Numbered from the stretch's first letter, positions 14,215-26,498 are shown. The stretch: 64,000 nt of DNA from Epiperipatus broadwayi (GCA_028023455.1 JAQFVV010000072.1:5214214-5278213); one strand, 5' to 3'. Numbers and translations are program-made. Notes: generated by a model from the sequence alone, not told the origin.

Positions 14215-14935
14215 TCACAGGATATCCCTAACCTCAGACCGGTTTCCGCTACTGACTTTCTCAGTGAAGTGGTAGAATATTAAAGCATTGGATTAAAAGT
14301 ACCATGACAAGCCCAGCACATTATCTAATGGATAACTATTAAGTAGAAAATCTGAAATTTTCAGACATCCATATGTCTTCCAATCCAGTTATCTAACTTA
14401 AATAGTCATATGGGGCTGAACTAAGTTCAGATACACCATATATTAATAGCTTTAGCAATATAATATTGCCAAAGCCTTAATAGCAAAAAATAAAATTAGG
14501 AAAAAAAATCAAGTCAGACATCACATGACCTAATTTAAACAAGCTTGTATTACAAATGTTATATAAAAAGCTCACAAATAAGCTCTTAACAAGCTTTTCA
14601 GAATGTCCCTAATCTCAGACTGATTTCTGCTACTGGCTTCCTCAGTCCTATATGGCTATTTAAGTTAGATAACTGGATTGAAAGACATATGGATGCCTGA
14701 CAATTTTAGATTTTCTACTTAATAGTTATCCATTAGATAAAGTGCTGGGCTTGTTCTAGTATTTTTAATCTAATGCTTGAATATCCTAGCACTCACTGAG
14801 GAAGCCAGTAGCAGAAACTGGTTTGGGGATATTCTGCAAAGCTTGTTAAGAGCTTATTTGCGAGATCTTTATATAACATTTGTAATACAAGCTTGTTTAA
14901 ACTAGGTCACGTGACACATGACTTGATTTTTTTTT
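14215..14935. repeat. Hammerhead repeat family B, three-copy foldback cluster
   Basis: Three copies of one repeat lie together: minus-strand copies at about 14215-14420 and 14500-14650, and a plus-strand copy at 14651-14935. The plus copy reads GATAACTGGATTG..., ribozyme motif (14779-14834), then CTTGTTAAGAGC, AACATTTGTAATACAAGC and a CACGTGACACATGACTTG end. Adjacent inverted copies form a large hairpin. A single further copy is at 22146-22308. No protein-coding capacity is seen. Confidence 0.85.
14779..14834 (+). ncRNA. Type I hammerhead ribozyme motif, family B
   Basis: The core runs CTGAGGA (14796-14802), stem II AGC-CAGTA-GCA, GAAA (14814-14817), a minimal stem III, and cleavage triplet GTT (14821-14823). 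Stem I forms from the flanks: TGG pairs with TCA-side bases 14793-14795, a 6-nt bulge (14787-14792) follows, then eight consecutive pairs between 14779-14786 and 14827-14834 (GAATATCC with GGATATTC). A bulged stem I is typical of natural type I hammerheads. Weak points are an A-A rather than G-C pair at the base of stem II, a very short stem III, and GTT instead of GTC. A sister copy on minus (14618-14645) keeps CTGAGGA, GAAA and GTC; the copy at 14237-14264 has CTGAGAA and is likely dead. Confidence 0.7.
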
Positions 14936-15235
14936 TTTTTAAATGTTTCATAGTTGTAAAATATCCAGTAATAAAAGTATGGCATAATTATTAAAATAAC
15001 AAGAGTGATGGTATGAAATATGTGAAGAATTTTAAAGCTACAAAAATGATGTTTCAAACACATAAAATATCATCTTAGTATTTAAAAAAAATTATTAATT
15101 TCAACAGCACACAAATAAGTTTTATTACTGCTTGAATATGTAATGTTTAAGATTATAATCATATCAGTAAACACTCCAATACAATTTTAATCCTAAATGT
15201 TATATATTCATGCACTAGTAAGTTTTTATATATAA

Positions 15236-15606
15236 CAAAACTCTCTTCATACAGTAGTGCCACTTTAAGCAAGACAGAGTAATCAATGGATGCCAGAAGG
15301 CTTGTGCATAAAATCCCTATCTAGTGCCTACTCATCCAATATCCCCAAACTAGTTTCTGGCTTACGGCCTTTGTCAGTGAGGAGCCTTGGATCTGAAAGC
15401 ACTGCACCTAGATCTCACTGAAACCAGAAACTAGTTTGGGGATATTGGATGAGTAGGCACTAGATAGGGATTTTATGCACAAGTCTTCTGGCATCCATTG
15501 ATTACTCTGACTTGCTTAGAGTGGCACTACTGTATGGAGAGAGTTTTGCCTATTTTAACAACAGTTATGAGCAAGTGTGAAAGATAATGATCATGTGATG
15601 TTTAAA
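15236..15606. repeat. Hammerhead repeat family A, inverted dimer
   Basis: The left arm (minus) and right arm (plus) are long inverted copies joined near 15420. The arms share CTCTCCATACAGTAGTG-like ends, ATCAATGGATGCCAGAAG and ATCCCTATCTAGTGCCTACT. The left arm has a minus-strand hammerhead with CTGACAA (15371-15377; G8 lost) and GTT at the cleavage site (15348-15350). The right arm lost the 5' half of stem II. Both ribozymes are probably inactive. Confidence 0.9.
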
Positions 15607-16224
15607 GTTTTTACATACTGTTGCAATTAGTAATATTTAATTAAAAATAATATATAAAATGGTACACTGTCTTGATTAATTTTTGATCTAAAATAGCTGC
15701 TAATAATAAGTTTCAGTCTTTTCGGATATCAATTTTGATTTATTTACAATATAAACAGTTTGAGGTCACATGAAAGAGGAATTCTTTTGTCAGACAAAAT
15801 AAATAAACATTGATAAATGAAAAGTAAAACTGTATTTACAAGTTTATTAAAATGACTCATTATGAGTCTGTTTTCAAAATAGTTCTGAGTAATATATTTG
15901 GAATGAGAGTTCTGTGACATGATAAAGTTATATCAACAAGAAAAAAAATATTATGGCAATGAAACCTCCTTGAAAAGCTATCTGGAACTATTAGGATAGA
16001 GGTGTAGTTACTTTTAAGGGTAGTTTTATTAGCTTTAGGATGTTCTACTGATGTATACTATTCACTAATGTGCAGCAAAATGGTCTTCTGAATAACCAAT
16101 TAAATATTATTATGAGAAATATTACTTTCACATTCAAGTCTATTCTCTTGCAGTGGTTTTTCTCTTCCTTTGCACATATTTTCACCCAAAGACCAGTAGG
16201 GATGTTTTACAAAAACTGTATAAA

Positions 16225-16735
16225 AACTGATAATTCTTAATAAGAAGGTAATCAGCCTTCAACATGCACTATTGTGTGAGTTTAAAAGTGCCTCACATAC
16301 TCACTATAACAACAATAAGTTAGTAACATGATTAAACATCATATCAAAGGCTGTCACCTTCTAATTGAGAATTACTAACAAAAATTGCACTTGAAAATTA
16401 TATTAAATTGATTCTAACATCATCTAATATTCACCAATCACAAATTTAAAATTTTTTGCTGGATTTAACTATAAATTAACAATATAATGGACATAAAGTT
16501 GTGAAGATTAAATCTTCATGTTCTCATTCTGAAATGCTTTAGATTGGCCTATATAATTGCATTTAGGTACAAAGATAAGCTGGTTATCTTTTAAAAATCT
16601 CTATCTTGTGTTTGGGTTTGAGAGCATCCTGAATACTTACTATAATATCAGGCAGTTAGCAACATGATTAAACAGCATATGTCAAAGGCTGATTATCTTC
16701 TGATCAAGAATTGCTAATGAAAACCAAGCTTGTAA
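16225..16735. repeat. Pair of degenerate hairpin (MITE-like) repeats
   Basis: Segments near 16229-16265 (AATAAGAAGGTAATCAGCC) recur inverted at about 16340-16375 and 16690-16725 (AAAGGCTGATTATCTTCT). TATCTTGTGTTTGGG at about 16603 is shared with the repeats at 10490 and 11563. This looks like two old, partly overlapping foldback copies of the 10281 family. Confidence 0.55.
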
Positions 16736-17252
16736 ATTAGGTTATTGAATTGAAAAAAAACTGATAAGTAAATCACACTTAACACTACCTTAAAATAGTT
16801 TCATTACATAAGACTCATCTTAAATTATGATTTTTCTAGATGTCAAATCAAAAGCTGTTCAAACTGAAGAATTATGGCTTTAAAAAACAGTTTTGTATGA
16901 TGTTCTAAACAAATTTCCTTTTCTAAATTCAACAATAGAGTCAGTGAGACATGGATGTTACTAAATGTTATCAATAGATTCTGAATGAATCATAGCATAG
17001 GATTTGTCTACTTCATAAATCGAATTTGACAGCTACTATTATATGCTGTCAAACACAACCATAAACGGCATAATTAATGCCGGTCAAATTAACAACTGTA
17101 ATGGCAACATTATATAACTTAATAAAGTCACTAATGAATATATTTCTCAATACTTTACTATATTTTGTTAATAGTTGTCTAAAAAAAAGGATAAAAACAT
17201 CCACTTGCTAATTAAAATAATTTTTCAAAGAACTACCGTAAAATAAAGAGCA

Positions 17253-17278
17253 GTAAAAGTCACTTTAGTGACTTTTAC
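17253..17278. repeat. 26-bp perfect hairpin palindrome
   Basis: GTAAAAGTCAC, loop TTTA, and GTGACTTTTAC form an 11-bp perfect stem. No surrounding element boundaries are obvious. It could be a structural relic of a foldback repeat. The short frame that follows (to 17551) shows no recognisable protein. Confidence 0.8.
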
Positions 17279-17819
17279 AACAACGACGGCATTATTTAAA
17301 ATGACACAATATTTTTCGAACATGAGAAGCAGGCCAGTCATGTGCTCGAACCCTGCAATCCCAAAATAGTATGCTCTGAAGCCAACGATTGTAAAAGAAA
17401 GATCAAGGAGGAGTATTTTATTGTCAATGATAACGACGCGACACGTGTTTTGCTATTTCAAGAAAATGGAAAAATTAATTTACATACGCATTTGCATACA
17501 TTATTATTTAGTAATATTACAGCTATGGTTTATAATCTATTTTGGCCATGAATATGAGGGAAAAATCTCGAAAGTACTAGGCCTAGATTAATTTAATTTA
17601 ATTGTTTTTGTTACTACTGACATCTTCTTCGGCATGTTAAAGCGCTTATATATATATTCTAAGCTAAAAGATAATACTGTATAATTAAATTTATGAATAA
17701 GGAAAATCTTTAAAATGTAACTGAATTGTTGTAGATATTTTTAGAAAATGGTATTAAAGAGACAGAAATTGTTGGAAAAATTGTGCAAAAAATATGTAAA
17801 TGATAAGAAGGTTCTAGAT

Positions 17820-18046
17820 CAGGAATAGTCAACCTTTTTATACCTACTGCCCACTTTTGTATCTCTGTTAGTAGTAAAATTGTCTAACCGCCTTCCGTTA
17901 CTTTATAACATTTATAAAGCCGAGTTACAGCAAGCTAAAGCATATAAATTTCTATGAAATTTTTTTAAAGTCAATTAAATTATAAAAAAAAAGTGCTTCA
18001 GTGTTGACAAAACCCGCACTGCCCTCGATGAAGGCTGGAACCACTG
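17820..18046. mobile_element. Non-autonomous hAT element (227 bp) with 8-bp target duplication
   Basis: The element is flanked by identical 8-bp copies of TTCTAGAT (17812-17819 and 18047-18054). The left end begins CAGGAATAGTCAACCTT and the right end, read on minus, begins CAGTGGTTCCAGCCTTC: imperfect terminal inverted repeats of the hAT/Charlie type. There is no transposase coding. The 8-bp duplication is diagnostic of hAT-class insertion. Confidence 0.9.
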
Positions 18047-18649
18047 TTCTAGATGATATAAAAAAATACATAAAAATAGTTTATGATATTAACTAAAATT
18101 GTAACAAATTGACTAGAGAAAACTTTGGATTCAAATCTGTCAAAATAGCATAGCATGTTGAGAGAGTAATCAGACACCACAGATTTGTTTTCAAAAGTGA
18201 AAAGATGACCAAATGAACCTCTGAATTGGATGCTAAGTAATTTAAAAAAAGATTATTAAAAAAAAGGAGATATATATGAATGAAATTGTGATGTTTACAA
18301 TCCACAATTCATCACTATAACACATATGTATTTATATAAAAGATAAAACGAGCTACAACCCTTATTAATGAAATAAGACTACCATTGAAACCAAAAGATA
18401 ATTGTATTCTATGGATTGAAGTTATATAACATTTGGAGAGTGCCTAATCATTTTAAATCTTTAAAAGGCTCCAAGTTTTCTAAAAGCATGGATTAAAAAA
18501 ATACCAATCCTTCACGTATTTAAGAATGGATTTAATAATAAAAATTTTTTTTGTTTTTTTTACAAAAATTTAAAATATATTTCGCTATTTACAAAATTAT
18601 TTATTTTATATTAATTGTCTGAAGATTTGTGATGATGGTGTTTTAGATG

Positions 18650-19105
18650 TTACAATATGTTGGATTATTTTCATATCTGAAAAAGTTTAAACTTTTCAAA
18701 TACAAACAGCTGTTAGTAGTAATACAAATATACAACACAGATTAATAGATTACATGTTTCGAGTGATATTATTTTTTTACTCTTCTTCAGGTGTTGCTGA
18801 CCTGATCAGTGACAATACTAGTATAGAAGTCGTAGTTACACCTTTAGATTCTTCACTTTTAAGGCAATTCTTTAACTAACTGTGAGGATAGTTGTTGGTT
18901 AGAGCATTGCCTTAAAATTCAATATTCAAGAATCTAAAAGTGTAATTTTTGAATTCTGTGCTAGTATTGTCACTGGTCAGACCAGCAACATCTGAAGAGT
19001 GGAAAATAATACCATTCAAAATGTATAATCTACTAATCTGTGTTATCTATTTGAGTTATTACTAACAGTTGTTTATATATGAAATGTTTAAAGAAAGTTT
19101 AAAAT
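18650..19105. mobile_element. SINE family 2, head-to-head inverted dimer
   Basis: Two diverged copies meet at their tRNA-like heads near 18890. The minus copy covers about 18650-18885, the plus copy about 18890-19105 (TTGGTTAGAGCATTGCCTTAAAATTC is the shared head). GTGTTGCTGACCTGATCAG and its inverse CTGGTCAGACCAGCAACATC mark the arms. B boxes are decayed, so the copies are old. The dimer directly abuts a family A hammerhead repeat. Confidence 0.85.
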
Positions 19106-19111
19106 TTTAAG

Positions 19112-19400
19112 CCAATAAACATCACATGATCACAATTTCTTATGCTCGCAACTGTTATTAAAAAAGGCAAAACTCTCTATATATATTGCCACTCAGTGCA
19201 AGCCAGAGTAGTCAGTGCATAAAATCCCCATCTAGTACCTACTCATCCAATATCCCCAGACTAGTTTCTGCTTGTGGCCTTCATCAGTGCGGAGCTTTGG
19301 ATCTGAAAGCACTGCACCTAGTTATGCACAAGCCTTCTGGCATCCATTGATTATTCTGGCTTGCACTGAGTGGTAATACAGAGTTTTATCAGTTTTAAGT
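19112..19400. repeat. Hammerhead repeat family A, inverted copy with ribozyme on minus
   Basis: The left boundary reads AATAAACATCACATGATCAC, the inverse of the family tail, and the right end reads CTTGCACTGAGTGGTAATAC. The minus-strand arm carries a well-preserved hammerhead core (see 19248-19301). The plus arm is truncated, without its ribozyme half. Confidence 0.85.
19248..19301 (-). ncRNA. Type I hammerhead ribozyme motif, family A
   Basis: On minus: CTGATGA (19282-19288), stem II AGGC/CACAA/GC, GAAA (19266-19269), stem III ACTAGT and GTC (19260-19262). Stem I pairs the TGGGGA after the cleavage site with the TCCGCA before the core (five of six pairs), then after an internal loop TTGG pairs with CCAA. 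This copy has the most canonical CTGATGA. Stem III is a self-complementary hexamer with no loop, so cleavage would need a dimeric double hammerhead, as known for newt satellite 2. Confidence 0.72.
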
Positions 19401-20475
19401 TTAAAATTTTCTAGACATGCAACTCTTAATAATATATGATGGAAATAGACCAATATATTATAATATTTATTTTATGTTTGACAATTATTTAATTAAGCAA
19501 ACAAATTAAACCTTGTTTACATGCAAAGAACTCACCCCTTCCATAATCAAGATGTTATTAAATAACTCAGTTATTCTGAACATTAAGTTACTTTCAACAT
19601 TAAGTATATACAGATATACACTTTGCACTCAGTCATGGATAGTTCTAAAAGTATCCACCATCTTCCATTTTAAATAAGGATTCAAACTACTCTGAATAAA
19701 ATATGTCACTAAAACTATTTCATAACTGAAAATCTGTCTCTAAAAGCATATATGGAACACACATTGAACATTATCTAATATTTTTTATTACATTAATTCT
19801 TTTTGATCTTAATACATCTTAATCTTGCTAGCATGTACTTAAACAAAAGCTATTCTAACAGTAGTTATTGGCAATGTAACTCTATTCTCAATATGCACAT
19901 ACTATATTTATATATTCATTATTTTTTAAATTCACACATTATAAACTCTTACAATCTTTGACAATATCAGATTAAAATAACCAGTCAATCAGATTCGTCA
20001 GGCCAATTGCTTCATGACTTTTAAACCATTAAACTCAGCTGGCTACAAAGCTCACTAGAAGCATCCCAAGGTAATATACAAAAACTTCCTTTTAAATACT
20101 AGGTTTAAGACTGAATACATTTTAAAGTATAAAATAAATTAAAATCTGAGTTTTAAACTATGTCGAGGAGTTATTCCACCTGTATTATTAAAAGGAAGTT
20201 GCCTTGAAAATAGTTTGAAATTGTTGATTGTTATTGATATTGGGATGGTCTAAGCATTGACTGTTTTTTAATGATATGATTTAACATATATGTATGTGAA
20301 ACCAAATGATAATTTCCATGCACTATTAATTAATAATTAAACCACCTTTAGCTGCCATGTTCAAGAACATTTTACAGTGAAAAGTTATTGAATAGCCTAG
20401 CTAAAAGGAAGGTCAGTTATTAATTAATAGTATATAGAAATTATCACTTGACTATATATTGTCAGTACAAAATAT

Positions 20476-20804
20476 TATGCCCTCCATGGTTTATTGTGTA
20501 GAATATCAGATTCTGGAACATAAACTCATTGGATTGAATTCAGTTTTGGTGACGTCAGCAATCAAACTTTTTATGAACATCATTATACCCTCCATGATTT
20601 AGTGCTGTGATAGAATATCAGATTCTGGAACATACAATCTTTGGATTCCAGTTTTAGCACTACCAGCAATCAAACTTCTTAGGAATATCATTATGCCCTC
20701 CATGGTTTAGTGCCATAGTAGAGTATCAGATTCTGGACACACAAAGTCATTGGATTGATTCCAGTTTTGGCACTGTGATCAACCTTCTTATGAACACTTT
20801 AACA
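20476..20804 (+). repeat. 108-bp tandem trimer with tRNA-like features
   Basis: Three units start at 20476, 20584 and 20692, exactly 108 bp apart. Each holds CCCTCCATGGTTTAGTGC, then TAGAATATCAGATTCTGG and TTGGATTGATTCCAG, which resemble an A box and B box of a tRNA-derived sequence. The units differ by several substitutions. It may be a tandemly amplified SINE head. None has the full set of tRNA identity elements. Confidence 0.85.
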
Positions 20805-21184
20805 ATATATCATTTGATTGCTTTTATTTATAAAATATTATTTGTCAATCAATATATTCATATATAATGAACATTTATCATTAAACCAGTAGTAGGAATA
20901 GCTGATGATAAATGCTAAAAATGAACTACTGCATCCAAAGACAAACTGTTGCTCTCTAGATAGCACAAATAAATAATAAAAGGAATACTCTGAATAAAAT
21001 GGAAGGGAAATGGCTAGTAGTTAGAAGTAATGAAGTTTAATTAACAGAAGCTCAGACTTCAGGGTTATAAATGAATAGTATTTCTCTTATATGTTTTAAG
21101 TTACGGATTTTATATAAATATGCTATATAACACAATTATGTGGGCCTAAAGGCTTATAAAATAATACTGAAGATCTATATGACC

Positions 21185-21472
21185 TGTAATGGGTCCCTGA
21201 ATTTACTTTGGATTGTTCAGCAATAAACTTTTATGAGGCTATAGGTGAAGGAGGGAGTGGCTGCAGCACCCATTGGATGGCGCATCTGCATATCAGGAAC
21301 TTCACCTTGAGAATCCTAGTCCTCTTTTGATTGGCCATCAGCTGACCATATGATGACACATATCTCAAGTTCCCTTATCTGATTCTTGGGATCAGATATG
21401 GCCATATACATTCCATTTGTATATTTTTAGCCATCAAGTTCCACTATCACCGAAACTGATCAGGAACTAACA
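21185..21472. repeat. Possible solo LTR (288 bp)
   Basis: A GC-richer block bounded by TGTAATGGG and AACTAACA. On minus it would run TGTTAGTTCC...CCCATTACA, contain a CATAAAAG TATA-like box, and have GAGGACTAGG and CAGCTGATGG segments not seen elsewhere in the window. TG...CA ends and size fit an LTR, but I found no matching target duplication or second copy. Tentative. Confidence 0.3.
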
Positions 21473-22145
21473 TTCCATAGTTGCAGTGCCTTTCTTTACT
21501 TAGCTTAGATTTATCTCTTCACTATTACTGATTATTTATCAGTATAGCTAATCTTTGGGATATGATTTACTTCTTTCAATTAATACTAATTAATCTAAAG
21601 TATTTTATAATTAATGTGTATGCCTTCCGCATACATGCACATCATTTAATTTTACACATATAATATACATTTTAATAAATACTACTTATTTATTCTTACT
21701 TTCATTTACGTGCTTAACATGAACATTATTTAAATACTTGGCAAAATCACAGAAAAATCATTTTTTCATCTGATAGACTTTTAAATTTAAAATTGGCTTT
21801 ACAATATTATTGTTCATTTATTTGGATGTTATACATATGTAAATCAAATAATTCATACTGATAAACCAGCCAAAACAAACAACAGTTGGTGTTCTATTTG
21901 TATTTTTATTAATGAATCTTTCACCATAGCTCAATCATGTCACAACAGTCCAGAAGTCAGACGAACCTCTCACACTAGAAATACATTTGAAACATACAAT
22001 TTTTCAAGTTAGCTACAATTTAACTTCTTATACACATTACTTTTAAAGATACTTAAATTCATATATATATATATCAAATTTCTATTCCATCACACATTAT
22101 TAAAACATATGATCAAAAACAAAAGACATGGTATTTTAAACTAAT

Positions 22146-22308
22146 TCTTGAATATGCTAGAGCCTCACCGAGGAATGCTAAAAGCATGAAACCGGTCTGG
22201 CAATAAGGATATTCTATAAAGTTTGATAAGAGCTATTAGCACACTCCTTATATAACATTTGTAATATAAGCTTAGTAAATTAAGTCACGTGATATATGAC
22301 TTGATTTC
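22146..22308 (+). repeat. Hammerhead repeat family B, single truncated copy
   Basis: It shares with 14651-14935 the order TTGAATATGCTAGAGC, ribozyme, GGATATTCTATAAAG, AACATTTGTAATATAAGC and TCACGTGATATATGACTTG. The ribozyme (22168-22197) reads CCGAGGA, stem II ATGCT/AAA/AGCAT, GAAA, stem III ACCGGT and GTC. Stem II and stem III are perfect, but C replaces U4 of the core, which should abolish cleavage. It shows the ancestral stem III of this family was ACCGGT. Confidence 0.8.
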
Positions 22309-22757
22309 CTTGCAAAGACATTATATATATATAACAAATAATTCATACAGATAAATCAACCAAAACAGAGAAACAACACTTGGTGTTTGTTATATATTGT
22401 TTGTATATATCTGATCCTCATCAACAGCCACTCTTGATTAAAGATTTTGCATATTGATTCTATACATTTTTTACTCTCAACATCCCATCTCAAATATGTT
22501 TAATAAATTAATCTCTTACTTGTAACATAACTTTATTGATTAAAGCAACATAATGAATACAATGTGGATTACATGTCATAACAAAGAGAACTAAGCTTTA
22601 AATGATGTCAACATTACATTTATGCAAAACATGTCAAAAACTTCTTTTTCTATGGAATTGTCTTAATCCTTCTTTAAATGTCATTATTTCAATTCCTTTT
22701 TTCTCTTATCATTTTTGAAATATTTATTTCCAATATTCTTCTATATCTTTATTTTTT

Positions 22758-22859
22758 TTCATGTCATAGCATCGACCAGGAAGCGAACCCACAACCCTCT
22801 GCAACCAACTACTTGCTTGCCAGGAGACTGCGCTGACCTCTCGGCTAGCAACGCTTGAC
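22758..22859 (-). mobile_element. tRNA-derived SINE (third family) with target duplication
   Basis: On minus: A box GCTAGCCGAGAGGTCAGCGC and B box GGTTCGCTTCC (22779-22789), with a TGGCAAGCAAGTAG stretch between. The class II-like A-box region (GCCGAGNGGTNA) recalls tRNA-Leu or tRNA-Ser. It is flanked by direct repeats TATCTTTATTTTTT (22744-22757 and 22860-22873), the mark of LINE-mediated insertion. A second copy is at 45858-45930. Confidence 0.85.
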
Positions 22860-22874
22860 TATCTTTATTTTTTG

Positions 22875-25125
22875 AATCTAAACTTTATGCTTTGCATTCA
22901 TAAGTTAAATAGGTAAGGTCAATGATTAAAAGCTTTTTTTTATTTAAAAAAAACGTAAGGATATTGATTCCGGTTTTCCAAGATTGTAAGCTTTCTATAA
23001 AATTGTAATTTGTATGCATTTATAATCAGAATACAAGTTAGATACCTGGAGTCTAAAAATTTACATATATCGTAACTAGTTCCAACAGCTACTTAATTTT
23101 TGCCTTAGGAAATAGCCTTATTTATCAAGTGATATTTAAAAATAACGGCTAAATGTTTACTAAAGATAAAAAATAGTTTCCATCGACTTTACATAATTTA
23201 CCTATTTATTTTTGAATAATATGGAAGAAGTGGAAAGAAAACAAATTTAAATCATTATGGAAGAAGGAAGTGAAGTATTCTTGTAATAATATAAATTTAT
23301 GCAAGCTTTGGAAATAAACATGCATAATGAAATGATGCCATAATAATTATAATAAGAAAAATCAAACCGTAATACAATTATCATTGTGTAACAATAATAA
23401 AAAATGGTTCTATCTCACAACTTCGTTATTATTTTATCCCATACTGTGCTTTTATTTCCACATGCATTTAAATTTTTAAATTCATGTTAAAATTACATTA
23501 ATTTATATAAAAAATTAATAAATATAAATGAGGCATGACACTCACTATGTCACAGAGAAGAAACCTCCCCCCCCCCCATTCCCTTTCATCCAAAATGTAT
23601 TAACAACAAAAAAATGTATGTGGCAACAACATATAGGAAAACAAATATTACTATTCCGACCCACCTTACAAGCTTCACAAAAGTCTCCCTCCCCCCAACA
23701 TAAGTTTTCATCTTTGTCTGCAATTACAATCCATGCATCATCCAAATATTGTAATAAAAAAGCAGGAACAAGTGATACCAGAAATAAAGCTAATACCAGC
23801 AGAACTATATTAAGTCACTGGGGACTTCTAAAATAAATAAAAAAAACAATTTATAGAATAAACATTAACAGTAAAATACATGAATTCTGCCGATTGAACA
23901 AAACTAAAAATTACAAGAAAACGGAAGGGAAAAGGATCTTTTAAGCAATGTAACCACATAAATCAATTCGTTTGGAATAATGCACGATATAAATTCAAAA
24001 CAGTGTAATATTAACTAACAATGCAATCACATGACAATCCTCTAACTTTCCCACTATGTATGTAAAAAATTTAACGAGTGTAAACAAAGGTATAAATAAA
24101 GCCTTACATAGATAGACCCCATTTTGCACCCCTTCCCCATCTCTGGGTCTTTTTCTATAATTCAATACAATAAATAAATGCTATTTTTCTCTTTAAAAAT
24201 TGGTTTATTCATTCACAATAGGTTCATTCACCTACTCATTTTCTTTATAACCTTGCTTTATTATATAAACCAAATTTTTTTACCACTCGAACTGACATCA
24301 TTTTACAGATCTATTCTTACATATAAATAGACTTACAAATTATTCAAATATTCACAAATTCTCCAACAATTTACAAATACCTCTATATTTCTAATTTGTT
24401 TTCAAATCAATAAGAAAATAAAAATTTATTCATATAATTTCATATTTTCAAAAACCAATATATATATATTTTTCTAATTAAATTTATCTTTGTCCAGTTA
24501 TCCTCATTTCTATTCAGCTAACTTTCTTTCAGAATGATATATATATATATGGATGTAGAAAAAAAATTGATTTATACAAAAAAAGCAAGATTTGTAAAGA
24601 AATTGGTGGAAGACTATTTATATATTCTCCATAATAATCAATAATTTTTTCACTAAAAGGTATATTCACTTTTTTGTATTATTCTCATTAAAAACCCTTT
24701 TGTATCTGGTCAATTTTTAATTACTTTTCTATAACATGTTTTTTTAAATGACAAAATCTCATCAAATCTTTCACCAGCCACATTTCACATTCATATAATG
24801 TAGTAGTAGGTACACATAAATTCTGAGCATTCATTTTGTATTCCAAATCTTATCCAAGAAAGTTATTAATAAACTGGCATCATATCTAAGTAAATGCATA
24901 AGCTAGTTAATTTAGATTCAAAACATTAATATGTTTTTTTGAATAAGAGGATATCTTATGGATTAAATGTGCATGCATTAGATCCAAAATCTCCAGATGC
25001 ATTACGTCCAGATCCAAAAGCTCAATGACAAAAACTATAAGTCCAAGGCTAAACTTGGTCATGGGTAAGATAGTATAGACTATCAACACTATCTACAATA
25101 TATTGATTACCCAAGCATAAGATAG
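22875..25125. other. AT-rich stretch without assigned gene
   Basis: I see no convincing gene. A poly-C run near 23568-23577 makes glycine/proline-rich frames at 23528-23836, on both strands, that match no family I recognise. The minus frame at 23545-23745 is cysteine-containing but ends in the homopolymer. From about 23.2 to 24.8 kb C exceeds G on plus. Confidence 0.45.
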
Positions 25126-25930
25126 ATGGCAGACTTGGAATAGTATGGACTGAGAGATGCAAAAAGCAAAATAAAATGTTCAGTAGATCACAATTTTATG
25201 GATAATAAGAGAATAGCCAAAGCAGTATTTAATTGGGTTATGAGTACAGGACAGGTAACAAGATGAGTCAGAAAGGTAGTAGGGTATGCAGAAGACTTGG
25301 ATAAAGACTTTATGTCAGTATACTTATACAAAAGGTGGGATGATTGTGTTAGAATTGTTAAGTGTTATAGTGACAAGAAATAACATAGAATAGCTGCATT
25401 AATAAAAAAAAATAGAAAATTGGAGAAATGGAGAACTAGTATGGAGAGTAAATTTAAATATATATAGAAGTAAATAGTATGATGACTGTGAGCTAATTTA
25501 TGATAATAGCAAGAAAAGTAGTTTACTGTTTAAGGTTTGAACATATTCATTAGCAAGAAGGAAATATACACATAAATGGAGAAATGTAGGTGAGTTAGTC
25601 TGTAAGCTATGTAAGGAAGGCATGGAAAATATTAGGTGTCTGTTAATTGAATGTAAATTCGTATAAGCAGAAAGGGTACAAATAATGAAGTTGTGAGAGA
25701 ATAAATATAAACAAAGTGATTATACAGAAAGTGGATTCTTGTTTTTTATGCTGGATTTGAAAAAGATGAGAGTAATTTGTATATAATAGAGAGGGCAAAG
25801 GTAATGTTGGGAAAATGGGATTGAGCAGGATATTAGAGAACAATATGAGAAAAACTTAGGGTGAGGGGATTTTCTGGGCATAGTGACTGAGAGATTCCTG
25901 ACTCTGAGAAAGGAGAAGCCATAGTGCATC
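25126..25930 (+). pseudogene. Non-LTR retrotransposon 3' fragment, decayed
   Basis: A plus-strand copy of the LINE family seen at 46240-49250. The translated fragments match in order the post-RT region: KRIAKAVFNWVMS, YLYKRWDDCVRIVKCYSD and a Cys-rich CKLCKEGMENIRCLLIEC segment, then the shared 3' end GGGCATAGTGACTGAGAG. Many stops and frameshifts break it. No RT catalytic motif is included, so the copy is 5'-truncated, as is usual for target-primed insertions. Confidence 0.85.
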
Positions 25931-26498
25931 GCATGTGTAAGTTGGGTCATGCATTTGTTTTCTGGTCTTTTTACATTTTCATTTTTATTTCCAAATCAAT
26001 TGTTTATTATATATATATTGATTTTTTTATAAATTTAAAGCTTATATTTATGGTTAGAATAAATATGATTTCTGAACAAATAAAAAGAGATCGCCAATCA
26101 CTTATGTATTCATTAAAAGATAATCAATGTAAAAGTAGAGTTTGCTAAAAGTATGATACTTATAAGTAGATTTGAATAATGTTATTTACATAAATTCTGA
26201 GAAATAATAAGTGACATATGGGAGGTTATGCTTGGCTTGGTTTACTGAAGACATCTATCTGGTTTGCTCAAAATATATCCAAAGATCCTTTAGCATATTT
26301 ATACCTGTGTTTGAAATATAGGAACATTAATTGTAGTTTCTAAAAATATAAAATCAATAGATAGGAGTAAATGTTTAAAAAAGGTGTCGATTATCAATAT
26401 AATGATAGCTTAAATAATCTAATAGTTAGAGAAAATATAGAAAGGCAAATTTATACAGTTTAGCCAAGTGAAAACAGACATAAAGATTGGAATAATAG

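Noticed and set aside
17342-17551. 69-codon frame after the 17253 palindrome
   Set aside because: No recognised domain; the codon pattern looks random. Kept only as an unassigned stretch.
23528-23836. Proline-rich/glycine-rich frames around a poly-C run
   Set aside because: Driven by the homopolymer; the two strands give equally open frames and no family is recognisable.
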